A stretch of 64,000 bases of DNA, taken from NCBI RefSeq assembly GCF_027925445.1, contig NZ_AP027149.1:4042501-4106500 (forward strand). Direction: 5' to 3'. This stretch comes from Methylocystis bryophila. Lineage in GTDB: Bacteria > Pseudomonadota > Alphaproteobacteria > Rhizobiales > Beijerinckiaceae. The translations under genes were made by a program, and so were the position numbers. This document shows, one piece after another, positions 17,775 through 26,870 of this stretch (position 1 is its first letter; each line of letters begins with the position of its first letter). The notes under the pieces are model-generated. The model made no database searches, was not told the DNA's origin, and was given only the letters and a program-made list of their open reading frames with translations.

Positions 17775-18041
17775 CTAAGCGGCCTTTGCTCGCTCGGCGT
17801 CAGGCGTCTCCATTGCCCTGAGATAGAGGTCGAGCAAGGACTCATGCTCGTCGCGCTCATCCTTGTCCTGCTTACGCAGACGAATGATCTCCTTGAGCAC
17901 CTTCACATCGAAACCATCGCCTTTCGCTTCCGCGAAGATTTCCTTCTTGCCCTCGTTGAGGGCCTTAATCTCTTCCTCGACATGCTCAATGCGCTCGACG
18001 AATGAGCGAATGCGGTCGCCCGCGATTCCCACGGTATCCAT
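17775..18041 (-). CDS. gapR: GapR-family chromatin protein (DUF2312)
   Basis: An 88-residue protein, the usual size of the family. The conserved coiled-coil region IRSFVERIEHVEEEIKAL is followed by AEAKGDGFDVKVLKEIIRLRKQDKDER. GapR binds overtwisted AT-rich DNA ahead of replication and transcription forks in Alphaproteobacteria and stimulates type II topoisomerases. The ATG lies behind AGGAGGT. It is monocistronic. Confidence 0.93.
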   Translation of the reverse strand: MDTVGIAGDRIRSFVERIEHVEEEIKALNEGKKEIFAEAKGDGFDVKVLKEIIRLRKQDKDERDEHESLLDLYLRAMETPDAERAKAA

Positions 18042-18245
18042 TTTGCGTGACCTCCTGGGTTGGTGCGGGAGGAGGCTATGGCTCCTGGGGTAAGAGAGTC
18101 GTTAACTCGCTTCTTGGTCGCGTTTTTCATGGCGAGAGCTTGCATGAATTCCCGATGAACGCCTCATTCACGCGTGGTTCAAGGCGCTCGCGGCACTTTA
18201 GGCGCGTCGATCGAAACACGGGTTTCGACAAATGGAGTGCCCAAT

Positions 18246-18587
18246 ATGATCCGCGCCGCTCTCTTCACCGTTGCGATTTTGTCGGCCGTCCCGGCCTTCG
18301 CGCAAACCGCTGGCGTCGCGCCCGCGAGCAAGCCCGCCGCGCCGATGGCGGCTCCCGCCCATCCGGCCGCGCATGGCGTGGTCGCGCCGCTCGACGTCAA
18401 CTCCGCGACGCCCGAGCAGCTCGCCAGCGTTAAAGGCCTCGATAAGAGCATGGTCGAGGCGATCGTGAAGGGCCGTCCCTTCAAGAGCCTGGACGAGTTG
18501 ACCAAGAATAAGATCATTCCCGAGGACGCCTTCGCCAAGGTCAAGGAGCATCTGACCGTCGGCGCGAGCGGGACGATCGCGCACTGA
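18246..18587 (+). CDS. Exported helix-hairpin-helix protein (ComEA-like)
   Basis: The ATG at 18246 has GGAG upstream. The 113-residue product has a signal peptide ending AFAQ, an Ala/Pro-rich linker, and one ComEA-type helix-hairpin-helix: LDVNSATPEQLASVKGLDKSMVEAIVKGRPFKSLDEL. ComEA-like domains bind double-stranded DNA in the periplasm during uptake, but short alphaproteobacterial versions are common outside competence loci. A hairpin terminator follows 22 bases after the stop. Confidence 0.8.
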   Translation: MIRAALFTVAILSAVPAFAQTAGVAPASKPAAPMAAPAHPAAHGVVAPLDVNSATPEQLASVKGLDKSMVEAIVKGRPFKSLDELTKNKIIPEDAFAKVKEHLTVGASGTIAH

Positions 18588-18609
18588 TCGAGGAAATTTC
18601 GCATCGATC

Positions 18610-18637
18610 GCAAACGCCGCGACCGCGCGGCGTTTGC
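18610..18637. terminator. Perfect 11-base hairpin after the ComEA-like gene
   Basis: GCAAACGCCGC and GCGGCGTTTGC are separated by six bases. There is no long T-run on either strand; the TTTGC arm itself gives a weak U-stretch. Confidence 0.6.
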
Positions 18638-18654
18638 TCAACTGCACTCGCTGC

Positions 18655-18765
18655 GGCGTCGTTCTGGCGGCCCAACGAGAGCTTGAACGTCGCGCCGCCG
18701 ACAGGGGTGTCCTCAACCCATATCCGGCCCTTCTGCCGCAGGGTCGGATTGAAGCGTATCGCTCG
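18655..18765 (-). pseudogene. Possible C-terminal remnant of a sensor histidine kinase
   Basis: On the minus strand, directly after an in-frame TAG, the frame reads LRQKGRIWVEDTPVGGATFK and LSL. This matches the end of HATPase domains (G-x-I-W-V-E-x-x-P-x-G-G-A-T-F). No N-box, G1 or G2 box lies upstream, so it is at most a decayed 3' end. The rest of the 18638-19005 gap has only the partial repeat near 18880. Confidence 0.35.
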
Positions 18766-18879
18766 CTATCACGACGACGATGCGCAGGACGGGTTGCAGC
18801 GCGCGAAACCTTCGGATCGCCGACACGCTATCTCCATCCGGAAGGCGGCGATCGAGCAGCATGAGCTCGCGAAGCCTTC

Positions 18880-18925
18880 CTGCTCAAACGATTGCGTTCG
18901 AGCGGGAAGCGCGCCGCGGGCTGGC
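18880..18925. repeat. Partial palindromic repeat (CAAACGATTGCGTTCGAGCGGGAAGC class)
   Basis: It shares the ACGATT-c-GTTCGAGCGGG segment with the 3' part of the repeat at 39743-39866. It is a fragment, with no flanking second half. Confidence 0.45.
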
Positions 18926-19005
18926 GCGACGATTTCGGCGCAAGGACGTTTCATGGAGAATCTCAATGCCCTCGTTCTCCAGCTTTCCGCGCTCAGGCGA
19001 GACTT

Positions 19006-21342
19006 TCAAACTCCGCGCGCCCGAAGAATCGCACAAAGCGCCAGTAAATTTAGCGCCGCCTGCGGATGATCCTTTCCCAGGTTCTGAATATCGAGGCGGA
19101 GCGCTTCCCTTTGGCAATGTTCAGCGCGCCTTAGGTTTTTGTCCCCGCCAAGCTGCAAGAGGATCGCCGCCAGATTCGACAGGTGCTTGGCGTGCTCCGG
19201 GTCCGCTTCGTCGATCGTGCGTCCATCGATGACGAGCGCGCGTTCGAGACACATCGCCGCAAGGTCGAGATTATCGCCCCCGCCGATCTCTTTCAGCACG
19301 AGCGCGAGATTGGATAGACGGATCGCGACGTGAGGATGATCGGACCCGTTCGCTGCTTCCTCAATCTTCAGCGCGCGAACGAGGCAGGCGGCCGCGAGAC
19401 CAAGATTCTCGGCTCCGCCCAGCCTCTTGAGGGTCCAAGCGAGGCTCGAGAGGCGCAAGGCGACATAGGGATGCGCTTCTCCTAAAGCCGCTTCCTCGAT
19501 GCGTAGCGCGCGCTCGAGCAGCGCCCGAGATTGGATGAGGTTGTCGCGCTCGCCGATTTCTTCCCGAGCGGCCGCGAGATTGGCGAGTCTGATCGCGACG
19601 ATGGGCGCGCCTGCGCCGTGGCGGGCCTCTTCGATCTCCAGCGCTTGGCCATAGAACTCGACGGCTCTTTCGAGATTTTCCCGTCCTCCGAGCCGTCGCA
19701 GCGCGAGGGCGAGATCGGACAGGCGCAAAGGCAGTGCGGAACCATCGCCGCGCCCCGCCTGCTCTACCGTCAAGGCTTTTGCAAAGAGCGCAACGGCGCG
19801 CGCATTCTCAGCGTCACCGCCTTTATCGGCGTAAAGCGCGGCGATCTCCGCGAGGAGCGACGAAAGCTTCTCGCTTTCGGCGCCGGGGCGGAGCTCGGCG
19901 AGAGTGATCGCCTTCTCGAATAGCGCGATCGGAACGGAGACCGCGCTGCCGGCGTCGCGAAAGCTGCGCGCCAGTTCCGCGTGCAGGGAAATGGCTTCTT
20001 CCTGCAATCCGCCTGTCGCCGCCGACGCGTCGAGCAGCGCTGTCGCCATCGTCCTCAGGCTTCGCGCTTTTTTCGACAAGGGGTCGCCGGATTGCGCTTC
20101 CCTTGCGAGGAGCCTTTGCAGCGCATCCAACAGCGGCTCGACCGCTTCTCGATCTGCGCCTGCGAGGATAATCCTTCGCAACCGCGGATGGATTTCAAAG
20201 GCGCTCCTACGAGCCGCCGCCGCATCACCGGCTGAGCGCGCGTCTGAAGCGACGAGCCCGAAGGACTCCAAGATCGCGACCGCTTCATTGAGCTCGTCTT
20301 TCGAGAGAGGACGCCATCCCGTCAGTTCGCGCGCGCCAACGTCTTCTGTCCGGCATTTGGGTCGTCGGGCTAAGGCAGTGAAAGCGGTAGCCACGGAGCG
20401 CAGAGTCGGCGAAGAGGCCCGCGCTCTGCGGGTTCGAGGCATGAGCGGCAGATAGCTCTCATAAAAAAAAGCTAGCGGCAGAGACCCAGCTCCCAGAAGG
20501 GCGGCGCTCTCCATTAGCCTCCCGGCCGCGGGATGGAACTGCTTTGCGGCGCGGATGCTCAGCGCATAGGCGCTCGCGACGACGTCGTCCTTTTCGCCCG
20601 CGTCGGCCCTGCCCGCTTCGAGACGGTTGCGATACTCCCCGAAGCCTATCTTCGTCTGCGCGCAATATGCGGCCGCAAGCGCATGCGCCAAAGGGAGGCC
20701 TCCGAGAACGTCGCTAAGCGCCTCGGCTTCGCGCCGCTCCTTGAGGAGGCCGCCACAGGCCAGGAGAAAATCGACGCTGGCGTCGCTTGGCCAAGGCTGG
20801 ATTTCGATGCGCTCTCCGCGTTGCGGCTCACTGTCGAGCGACGTGATCGTCAGGACTCGCGCCGCGCCCGATTGAGGCCAGTAGCGCTCGATGAGCTCGC
20901 TCTCGTCGGCGTGATCGAAAATAAAGAGGCAGTCGGCTCCCGCATTGTTGATGAAATCAAGCGCCGACTCGACCAGCTGTTCCTCGGACGCCGGTCGCGC
21001 GAGCCCGCTCGTCTCCAAAGCGAGATCCAGGAGATCGGCCCGTAACGTCGCCTCGCTATCCGCGCGCAACCTCCAGATGAGGCGATAGTCGGCGCGTGTG
21101 TGTTCAGCATAGGCCGACGCCAGCCAGCTATTGCCGCAGCCGGGGGGACCCCGCAAGACCACGGCGACGACACGATGCGCGTCTCGCTGAAGCACGCGCT
21201 CGATCCGATCGATCTGATCGCGGCGCTCGACGCGAAATTTCTGCGTCGATCGGGCGAGATTGGTTCGCGGGCCAGGGCGCGAGGGCGCTGCATGATCTGA
21301 CGAACGGCTCATGTGCGGCGCAGCGCAACCATCACATCCCAT
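19006..21342 (-). CDS. STAND-type NTPase-like protein with C-terminal TPR array and a degenerate P-loop
   Basis: A 778-residue protein. An NB-ARC-like region begins near residue 35. The P-loop position reads GPPGCGNS (65-72), where Asn71 replaces the invariant lysine. The Walker B-like strand is LFIFDHADE (Asp143), and a GLPL motif (VLGGLPLAHALAAAY) follows near residue 220. The C-terminal half (about 440-778) holds kinesin-light-chain-like TPR repeats such as HPYVALRLSSLAWTLKRLG and HPHVAIRLSNLALVLKEIG. STAND proteins act as signalling switches or in phage defence. Loss of the lysine suggests no ATP hydrolysis, hence a scaffold or sensor. The start is uncertain: the Met at 21312 is an alternative, and neither has a clear ribosome site. 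Confidence 0.75.
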   Translation of the reverse strand: MGCDGCAAPHMSRSSDHAAPSRPGPRTNLARSTQKFRVERRDQIDRIERVLQRDAHRVVAVVLRGPPGCGNSWLASAYAEHTRADYRLIWRLRADSEATLRADLLDLALETSGLARPASEEQLVESALDFINNAGADCLFIFDHADESELIERYWPQSGAARVLTITSLDSEPQRGERIEIQPWPSDASVDFLLACGGLLKERREAEALSDVLGGLPLAHALAAAYCAQTKIGFGEYRNRLEAGRADAGEKDDVVASAYALSIRAAKQFHPAAGRLMESAALLGAGSLPLAFFYESYLPLMPRTRRARASSPTLRSVATAFTALARRPKCRTEDVGARELTGWRPLSKDELNEAVAILESFGLVASDARSAGDAAAARRSAFEIHPRLRRIILAGADREAVEPLLDALQRLLAREAQSGDPLSKKARSLRTMATALLDASAATGGLQEEAISLHAELARSFRDAGSAVSVPIALFEKAITLAELRPGAESEKLSSLLAEIAALYADKGGDAENARAVALFAKALTVEQAGRGDGSALPLRLSDLALALRRLGGRENLERAVEFYGQALEIEEARHGAGAPIVAIRLANLAAAREEIGERDNLIQSRALLERALRIEEAALGEAHPYVALRLSSLAWTLKRLGGAENLGLAAACLVRALKIEEAANGSDHPHVAIRLSNLALVLKEIGGGDNLDLAAMCLERALVIDGRTIDEADPEHAKHLSNLAAILLQLGGDKNLRRAEHCQREALRLDIQNLGKDHPQAALNLLALCAILRARGV

Positions 21343-21683
21343 GCGAATTATGCAGCGCTTTCCCTCTCGCGCGATGAGCTGTGGCCTGGCATCGCCGATG
21401 CCAAAGAAGTGCGACGGACATCAGCTGTGGCAAATTTGCAACATATCGTCGAGGCTTGGAAGCTAAATCACGCTGTTTGGAATTGGAAGAGTTTCAATTT
21501 TCCCGTCTGTTTCAGCCTTTCTATCATTGAATCCCGCAGTTCTTCTATGAGTCTGCATTAATTGTAAAGGTTCCAGCGTAACCGGCGCGGCAATTGATCT
21601 CTCCTCATGCTGAACTTAGCATTCACACAGTCGCCATTTTCGGAAACGCAAACGCGATCTGATCTCGAACATGAGGTAGTCCA

Positions 21684-24227
21684 ATGTCTGCCGCCAAGCG
21701 TCCCTTGTCCTTACGGTCGTTCAATCGGGATGAACGACGGGTGTTCCGAGCGCCCCTCGATAGACCCAAAAAGGTCGCGGGCGTCGCCGCCGTTCTCGCG
21801 TCAGGGGTTGGCGCGGTGGCGGTCGCGGAAAATGCGACCACGACTCTACCGCCTGTGAAAGTCGATGCGCCGAGCGAAAAGCCGCGTCCGCTCGCCGCTC
21901 CCAAGGCGAAGCCCGTCGCCATAGCAGCCGCGAAGCCGCGCCGCGCGCACGCGCCGAGTCAGCACGCAACGCATGTCGCGCGTGGCGGCGCCTCGGGACC
22001 CGCGAGCGCTTCGACGTCGACGCTCGCCGGCGCGGGGGGCGAGGGGACCGGAGCCGCCGCTACAGGGCCCGTGGGGCCGGCCGACGGCGACCCTTACGCC
22101 GATCCGGCCGCGCCCTATAAGGCGAACCGCGTCGCATCGCTGAAGTTCACCGAGCCAATCCTCAACACGCCGCGCACGATCACCGTGCTGACGCAGGAAG
22201 TGCTTCAGGACAAGAATGCGACGTCGTTACGTGAAATCGCGCGCAGCACCGCCGGCGTGACGCTTGGCACGGGCGAAGGTGGAAACGCCTTCGGCGACCG
22301 CTTCTTCATTCGCGGCTTCGACGCCCGCAACGATGTTTTCGTCGACGGCATCCGCGACCCCGCCGTCAGCGTGCGCGAAACCTTTTACGCCGAGCAGGTC
22401 GAAATCCTGCGCGGCCCCGGGTCGACCTTCGCCGGACGCGGCACGGCGGGCGGCGCGGTAAACATCGTCACGAAGCAGGCGACCGATCGGGGAGACTTCT
22501 ACGACGGGGTCGTGCAGGGCTCGCCCTCCGACGGGACGAAGCGCGTCACGCTCGACGTCAACAAGGTGATCAATCCTGTCCTCGCCGTGCGCCTCAATGG
22601 ACTGTTTCAGGACGCCAATGTCGCCGGTCGCGGCTATGTCGTGGACGACCGCAATGGCGTCGCGGGCTCCGTAGTCTTCAAGCCCTTCGATAATTTCAAG
22701 CTCTCGGCCGAATACAACCATGTGCGGCTGTCCGGGCTTCCAGACTTCGGCGTGCCATACAACCGCATCACCAATCGGCCCTTCACCGAAGGGGTTATCC
22801 CGCGCGCCAGCTATTTCGGGCTCGTGAACCGCGACTTCCAGAGAGCCGGGCAGGACTTCGGAACGCTGACCGCCGAATATCGCGTCAACGACGCCGTCCT
22901 GCTCACCAATAAGACTCGGCAGGAGCGCGCCGTCCTGAATTATGTCGGAACGCTCGCCGAGTCGCCGACGATCACACCAAATATCATTGGCTCGACCGTC
23001 AGCCTCAACCCGCAGAGCCGCTATCAGGTGGCGAATGTGACGGCCAACCAGACCGAGGGCTTGCTCAAATTCGACACCGGCCCAGTCAAGCACGCGGTCG
23101 TGCCGGGCGTCGAGATCTCGCGGGAGTTCGTCACCCGCGACACCTACTCGGGGCTGAACTCGGAAGGCTCGGCCGGGGGCTTTAGCGGCTCGGGAAGCCT
23201 CACCGCTAATTTGTTCCTGCCGCCCAACGAGCTCCCGGTGCTCATCCAACCCTATCGATCCCTCAACCCGACCTATATCGGCGTCGATACGAAATCCGGC
23301 TATCTCATCGAGACCGCCAACTACCAGGACGTCGTGCTGGTCAACGGCGGCGTGCGCTACGACGACTACCACATCACGTCGCGCTCGGCGTCGACCTGGG
23401 CGGAGAACAATTCGGGTCTCATCAACTACAATGGGGGCCTCGTCCTCAAGCCGCTTCCCTATGCGAGCCTCTATGCCGCCTATGCGACTTCCGCCAATCC
23501 GGTCGGCGCCGAACTCGACGGAAGCGCCGCGAATTACGGAGGCCTCAACGCTGCGGATCAGATCTTTCCGCCGCAATATAATCGGGCCTCCGAGATCGGG
23601 ACCAAGTGGGAGCTGTTCGACCGGCGCCTGCTCGCGACGGCGGCGCTCTTCAAGACGACCGTCAGCGGCGCGCGCGAGGTGATCGGCGGCGTGACGACGG
23701 CCGAGGCAGCCTACCGCATTCAGGGTCTCGATCTCGAAGCCGCCGGAAAGGTCACCGACAAATGGAGCCTCATCGGCGGTCTAGTGCTCATGGATTCTCG
23801 CGTGACGAAATCCTACGCCCCGACCAATGTCGGCCTGCAGCTCGCGAACATTGCGCATCAATCCTTCAGCCTGCTCTCGAAATATGAGCTGACCGACATG
23901 ATCGAAGTCGGCGGCCAGGCGGTCTATGCGTCGAGGATTTACGGGGGCTCCAATTTGGCGGCGAACGGCGCGACGTCGCTGAACGCATCCGGGCTGCCGG
24001 CGCCCACGAAGGCCAATCCCTTCATCAATGTTCCGACCGAGCTGCCGTCGCACTGGCGCTTCGACGTCTTCGCCGAAGCCAAGGTCGGGCCGAACATCAC
24101 CATGAAACTCTTCGTCGCGAACCTCTTCGATCGCACCTACTACGACGCCTTTTATCAGTCGGCCGCGCCCTTCGCGCTAATCGCGCCAGGGCGCAGCGTG
24201 ACCATCGAAGCGCGCATGCGCTTTTAG
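21684..24227 (+). CDS. TonB-dependent catecholate-type siderophore receptor (Fiu-like)
   Basis: An 847-residue protein. After a signal-like segment (residues 30-48) come a TonB-box-like TLPPVKVDAP, a long Ala/Gly linker to about 135, and a plug with LNTPRTITVLTQEVLQDKNATSLREI, FFIRGFDARNDVFVDGIRD and ILRGPGSTFAGRGTAGGAVNIVTK. The barrel ends in EARMRF. This is the Fiu/CirA-like siderophore class. It heads a unit with two PiuC-type hydroxylases, as in the fiu-ybiX pairing, followed by exbB-exbD-tonB. The whole unit appears to be a self-contained iron-siderophore uptake system. The 21343-21683 gap before it shows no gene and no clear operator. Confidence 0.88.
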   Translation: MSAAKRPLSLRSFNRDERRVFRAPLDRPKKVAGVAAVLASGVGAVAVAENATTTLPPVKVDAPSEKPRPLAAPKAKPVAIAAAKPRRAHAPSQHATHVARGGASGPASASTSTLAGAGGEGTGAAATGPVGPADGDPYADPAAPYKANRVASLKFTEPILNTPRTITVLTQEVLQDKNATSLREIARSTAGVTLGTGEGGNAFGDRFFIRGFDARNDVFVDGIRDPAVSVRETFYAEQVEILRGPGSTFAGRGTAGGAVNIVTKQATDRGDFYDGVVQGSPSDGTKRVTLDVNKVINPVLAVRLNGLFQDANVAGRGYVVDDRNGVAGSVVFKPFDNFKLSAEYNHVRLSGLPDFGVPYNRITNRPFTEGVIPRASYFGLVNRDFQRAGQDFGTLTAEYRVNDAVLLTNKTRQERAVLNYVGTLAESPTITPNIIGSTVSLNPQSRYQVANVTANQTEGLLKFDTGPVKHAVVPGVEISREFVTRDTYSGLNSEGSAGGFSGSGSLTANLFLPPNELPVLIQPYRSLNPTYIGVDTKSGYLIETANYQDVVLVNGGVRYDDYHITSRSASTWAENNSGLINYNGGLVLKPLPYASLYAAYATSANPVGAELDGSAANYGGLNAADQIFPPQYNRASEIGTKWELFDRRLLATAALFKTTVSGAREVIGGVTTAEAAYRIQGLDLEAAGKVTDKWSLIGGLVLMDSRVTKSYAPTNVGLQLANIAHQSFSLLSKYELTDMIEVGGQAVYASRIYGGSNLAANGATSLNASGLPAPTKANPFINVPTELPSHWRFDVFAEAKVGPNITMKLFVANLFDRTYYDAFYQSAAPFALIAPGRSVTIEARMRF

Positions 24228-24238
24228 AGGGGGCGGCC

Positions 24239-24922
24239 ATTCTCATTCTCGTCCCCAAGGCGCTCGAGCGCGAAGACTTGTCGACCTTCCGCGGCGTCCT
24301 GGACGCCGCGGAATGGGAGGATGGCGCCTCAACCGCCGGCGCCAATTCGGCGCGCGTGAAAAGCAACCGTCAGCTTCCAACGGATGGAGAGGCCTCCCGC
24401 AGACTCGGTGCGCGTGTCGTCTCGGCGCTGCTCGCCAATCCCGCCTTCGTTTCGGCGGCCATCCCGCTGCGCATCTTCCCCCCGCTCTTCAACCGTTACG
24501 ACGAGGGCGATCATTTCGATCCGCATGTCGACAACGCCCTTCGGGGCGACGCCATGACCGGCGCGCGCCTTCGCGCCGATCTAGCGGCGACGCTCTTCCT
24601 GTCGGAAGCCGAGGAATATGACGGCGGCGAGCTCATCGTCGAGGACCTCTACGGTTCTCGCCGGTTCAAGCCCGCCGCGGGCGACCTCGTGCTTTTCTCC
24701 GCCGGCAGCCTGCACATGGTGACGCCGGTCACCCGCGGCGCGCGCTTCGCCGCGTTCCTCTGGCTGCAAAGCATGATCCGCGGCGACGAAGCGCGGGGGC
24801 TCGTCCACGATCTCGATCTCTCCATTCAGGATCTGGCGCCGCGCCTGGGCAGAGACGATCTCGACATCCGACGACTTTCGATCGTCTATCACAATCTCAT
24901 TCGCAGCTGGGGAGAGGCTTGA
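24239..24922 (+). CDS. PKHD-type Fe(II)/2-oxoglutarate hydroxylase (PiuC/YbiX family), probable ATT start
   Basis: The frame aligns residue for residue with its tandem paralogue at 24963 only if translation starts at ATT 24239 (ILILVPKALERED against MLICIPQVLGKPE). An AGAGGGGG site lies five bases before it. The first conventional start, TTG 24278, would remove 13 conserved residues. The product is 227 residues with iron ligands in DPHVDNA and GSLHMV, and the 2-oxoglutarate arginine in TRGARFAAFLWLQS. PiuC-type enzymes accompany siderophore receptors and may modify siderophores. ATT initiation is rare and may limit expression. A base error is possible. Confidence 0.8.
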   Translation: MLILVPKALEREDLSTFRGVLDAAEWEDGASTAGANSARVKSNRQLPTDGEASRRLGARVVSALLANPAFVSAAIPLRIFPPLFNRYDEGDHFDPHVDNALRGDAMTGARLRADLAATLFLSEAEEYDGGELIVEDLYGSRRFKPAAGDLVLFSAGSLHMVTPVTRGARFAAFLWLQSMIRGDEARGLVHDLDLSIQDLAPRLGRDDLDIRRLSIVYHNLIRSWGEA

Positions 24923-24962
24923 GCATGCTGCCGCCGCGCTCAAACGCCATAAAGAGGCGCGC

Positions 24963-25646
24963 ATGCTGATCTGCATACCGCAGGTTCTCGGAAAGCCGGA
25001 GGTCATCGCGTTTCGCGAGGTCATGGCGAAGGCCGATTGGGAGGACGGCGGAGGGACGGCGGGCCCGCAGTCGATGCTTGTCAAGAACAACGCGCAGTTG
25101 CCGCAGGCGAGCGCCGCGGCGCACAAGCTCGGCGAAGGCGTCTTGCAGGCGCTCTCTCGATCCCCGGTTTTCATCTCGGCCGCATTGCCCAAACGCATAT
25201 TTCCGCCGCTCTTCAATCGCTATGGCGTCGGACAGGGCTTCGGTCTGCACGTCGACAACGCGATACGCGCCACGCCGAACAGCGAGATTCGGATCCGCAC
25301 CGATCTCTCGGTGACGCTGTTTCTCTCGGAGCCAGAAGACTACGACGGCGGAGAATTGGTGATCGAGGATCGCGTCGGTCAGCAGGAGGTGAAGCTCGGC
25401 GCTGGCGATCTTGTCCTTTATCCCTCAACGAGCTTGCATCTCGTGCGCGAGGTCACGCGAGGCGAACGCGTCGCGTCTTTTTTCTGGCTACAAAGCCTGA
25501 TCCGCGACAATGCGGCGCGCGCTTTGCTTTTCGATCTCGACCGCACAATCCAGTCTCTGACGCAACGATTGGGCGGCGGAGACCCCGCCTGCGTCAAACT
25601 CACCGCGACTTACCACAACCTCATCCGGACATGGGCTGAAATATGA
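24963..25646 (+). CDS. PKHD-type Fe(II)/2-oxoglutarate hydroxylase (PiuC/YbiX family), second copy
   Basis: A 227-residue paralogue of the preceding gene with the same blocks: WEDGGGTAGPQSMLVKNNAQLP, IFPPLFNRYGVGQGFGLHVDNAI (HVD iron ligands), EDYDGGELVIEDRVG, STSLHLVREVTRGERVASFFWLQ and TATYHNLIRTW. The stop overlaps the exbB start (ATGA). Tandem duplication of this family within one receptor operon is unusual. The pair is clearly related but diverged, so both copies may be functional with different substrates. Confidence 0.9.
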   Translation: MLICIPQVLGKPEVIAFREVMAKADWEDGGGTAGPQSMLVKNNAQLPQASAAAHKLGEGVLQALSRSPVFISAALPKRIFPPLFNRYGVGQGFGLHVDNAIRATPNSEIRIRTDLSVTLFLSEPEDYDGGELVIEDRVGQQEVKLGAGDLVLYPSTSLHLVREVTRGERVASFFWLQSLIRDNAARALLFDLDRTIQSLTQRLGGGDPACVKLTATYHNLIRTWAEI

Positions 25647-26443
25647 AACATCCTGCCGCTCTCTTCATGCTCGCCGCCGCATTTCCGCATGCCGCATTGG
25701 CGCAGGCGCCGTCGCGCGCGCTCGACGCAGCCGTTGCGTCCGGCAAGCCGCACGATCTGTCTCTCCTGACGATGTTCGTCAACGCTGACTTCGTCGTGAA
25801 GATCGTGATCCTGAGCTTGCTGATCGCGTCGATTGTTACTTGGACCGTGCTCGTCGCCAAGACGATCGAGCTCAAACGCGCGCGCAAGAGCGCGCTCGAC
25901 GCCATCGCCGCGCTCTCCGCCGCGCGCGGACTGCCTGAAGCGCGTCTTGCGTTGGGCGCCGGCGACAAGCTCCCCAAGGCCTTGCTCGGCGAAGCGACGC
26001 GCGAGCTGAAGCTCTCTTCCGACATTCCTTCCGGACCTGGCGTCAAGGAGCGCGTCGCGTCCTGCTTTGGGGAGATCGAACGCGCCGAGGCCCTGTCGAT
26101 CAAGCGAGGCACGGGGATACTCGCGTCAGTTGGCTCGACAGGGCCGTTCGTCGGTCTGTTTGGCACCGTATGGGGCATCATGGACAGCTTTATCGGCATC
26201 TCCAAAGCGCAAACCACCAATCTCGCGGTGGTCGCGCCGGGCATCGCCGAAGCGTTGCTCGCGACCGCGATCGGCCTCTTCGCCGCCATCCCCGCCGTGC
26301 TGATCTACAACCACCTTGCGCGCGAGACCGGCGCCTATCTGGAGCTCGTGTCCAATCTATCAGGCGAGCTGCTGCGCATCGTGTCGCGCGATCTCGATCG
26401 CAACGAGGCTCGCGCCTCTGGGCAAATTCACGCAGCGGAGTAA
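25643..26443 (+). CDS. exbB: ExbB/TolQ-family proton channel subunit, second set
   Basis: A 266-residue protein with a cleavable signal peptide (HPAALFMLAAAFPHAALAQ) and an extra periplasmic N-terminal segment. Three helices follow, including GTGILASVGSTGPFVGLFGTVWGIMDSF and VVAPGIAEALLATAIGLFAAIPAVLIYNHL. This is the longer ExbB form, unlike the one at 5959. It overlaps the second hydroxylase by four bases and precedes exbD by four bases. Confidence 0.92.
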   Translation: MKHPAALFMLAAAFPHAALAQAPSRALDAAVASGKPHDLSLLTMFVNADFVVKIVILSLLIASIVTWTVLVAKTIELKRARKSALDAIAALSAARGLPEARLALGAGDKLPKALLGEATRELKLSSDIPSGPGVKERVASCFGEIERAEALSIKRGTGILASVGSTGPFVGLFGTVWGIMDSFIGISKAQTTNLAVVAPGIAEALLATAIGLFAAIPAVLIYNHLARETGAYLELVSNLSGELLRIVSRDLDRNEARASGQIHAAE

Positions 26444-26447
26444 GCCG

Positions 26448-26870
26448 GTGGCCGGACATCTTGCCAAAAACGATCTTCAAGAAACTCACGAGATCAACGT
26501 CACGCCTTTCATCGACGTCATGCTCGTGCTGCTCATCATCTTCATGGTCGCGGCGCCGCTTGCGACCGTCGATCTTCCCGTGGAGCTGCCGGCGTCCAAC
26601 GCTGCGCCGCACGAGAAGCCCGATAAGCCGCTCTATGTCACGATCCAGTCCGATCTCGCGCTCGCGCTCGGCGAGACGCCCGTCAAGCGCGCCGATTTGA
26701 TCTCCGCGCTGGAGGCGCGCGGCGGCGACAAGAGCAGGCGCATCTATTTGCGCGCCGATACCGCCGTGCCCTATGGCGAGATGATGGCTGTTCTCGAGCG
26801 TCTCCGCGCCGGCGGCTATCTCAAGGTGGCCTTGGTGGCGCTCGACGCCGGCGGCGCGAAGGGGCCGTGA
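26448..26870 (+). CDS. exbD: ExbD/TolR-family proton channel subunit, second set
   Basis: The start is GTG 26448, four bases after the exbB stop. The longer frame from 26316 runs inside exbB and is rejected. The 140-residue product has a single helix with the proton-carrying Asp (VTPFIDVMLVLLIIFMVAAPL), a periplasmic domain, and the family end IYLRADTAVPYGEMMAVLERLRAGGYLKVALV. It overlaps tonB by one base (TGATG). Confidence 0.92.
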   Translation: MAGHLAKNDLQETHEINVTPFIDVMLVLLIIFMVAAPLATVDLPVELPASNAAPHEKPDKPLYVTIQSDLALALGETPVKRADLISALEARGGDKSRRIYLRADTAVPYGEMMAVLERLRAGGYLKVALVALDAGGAKGP

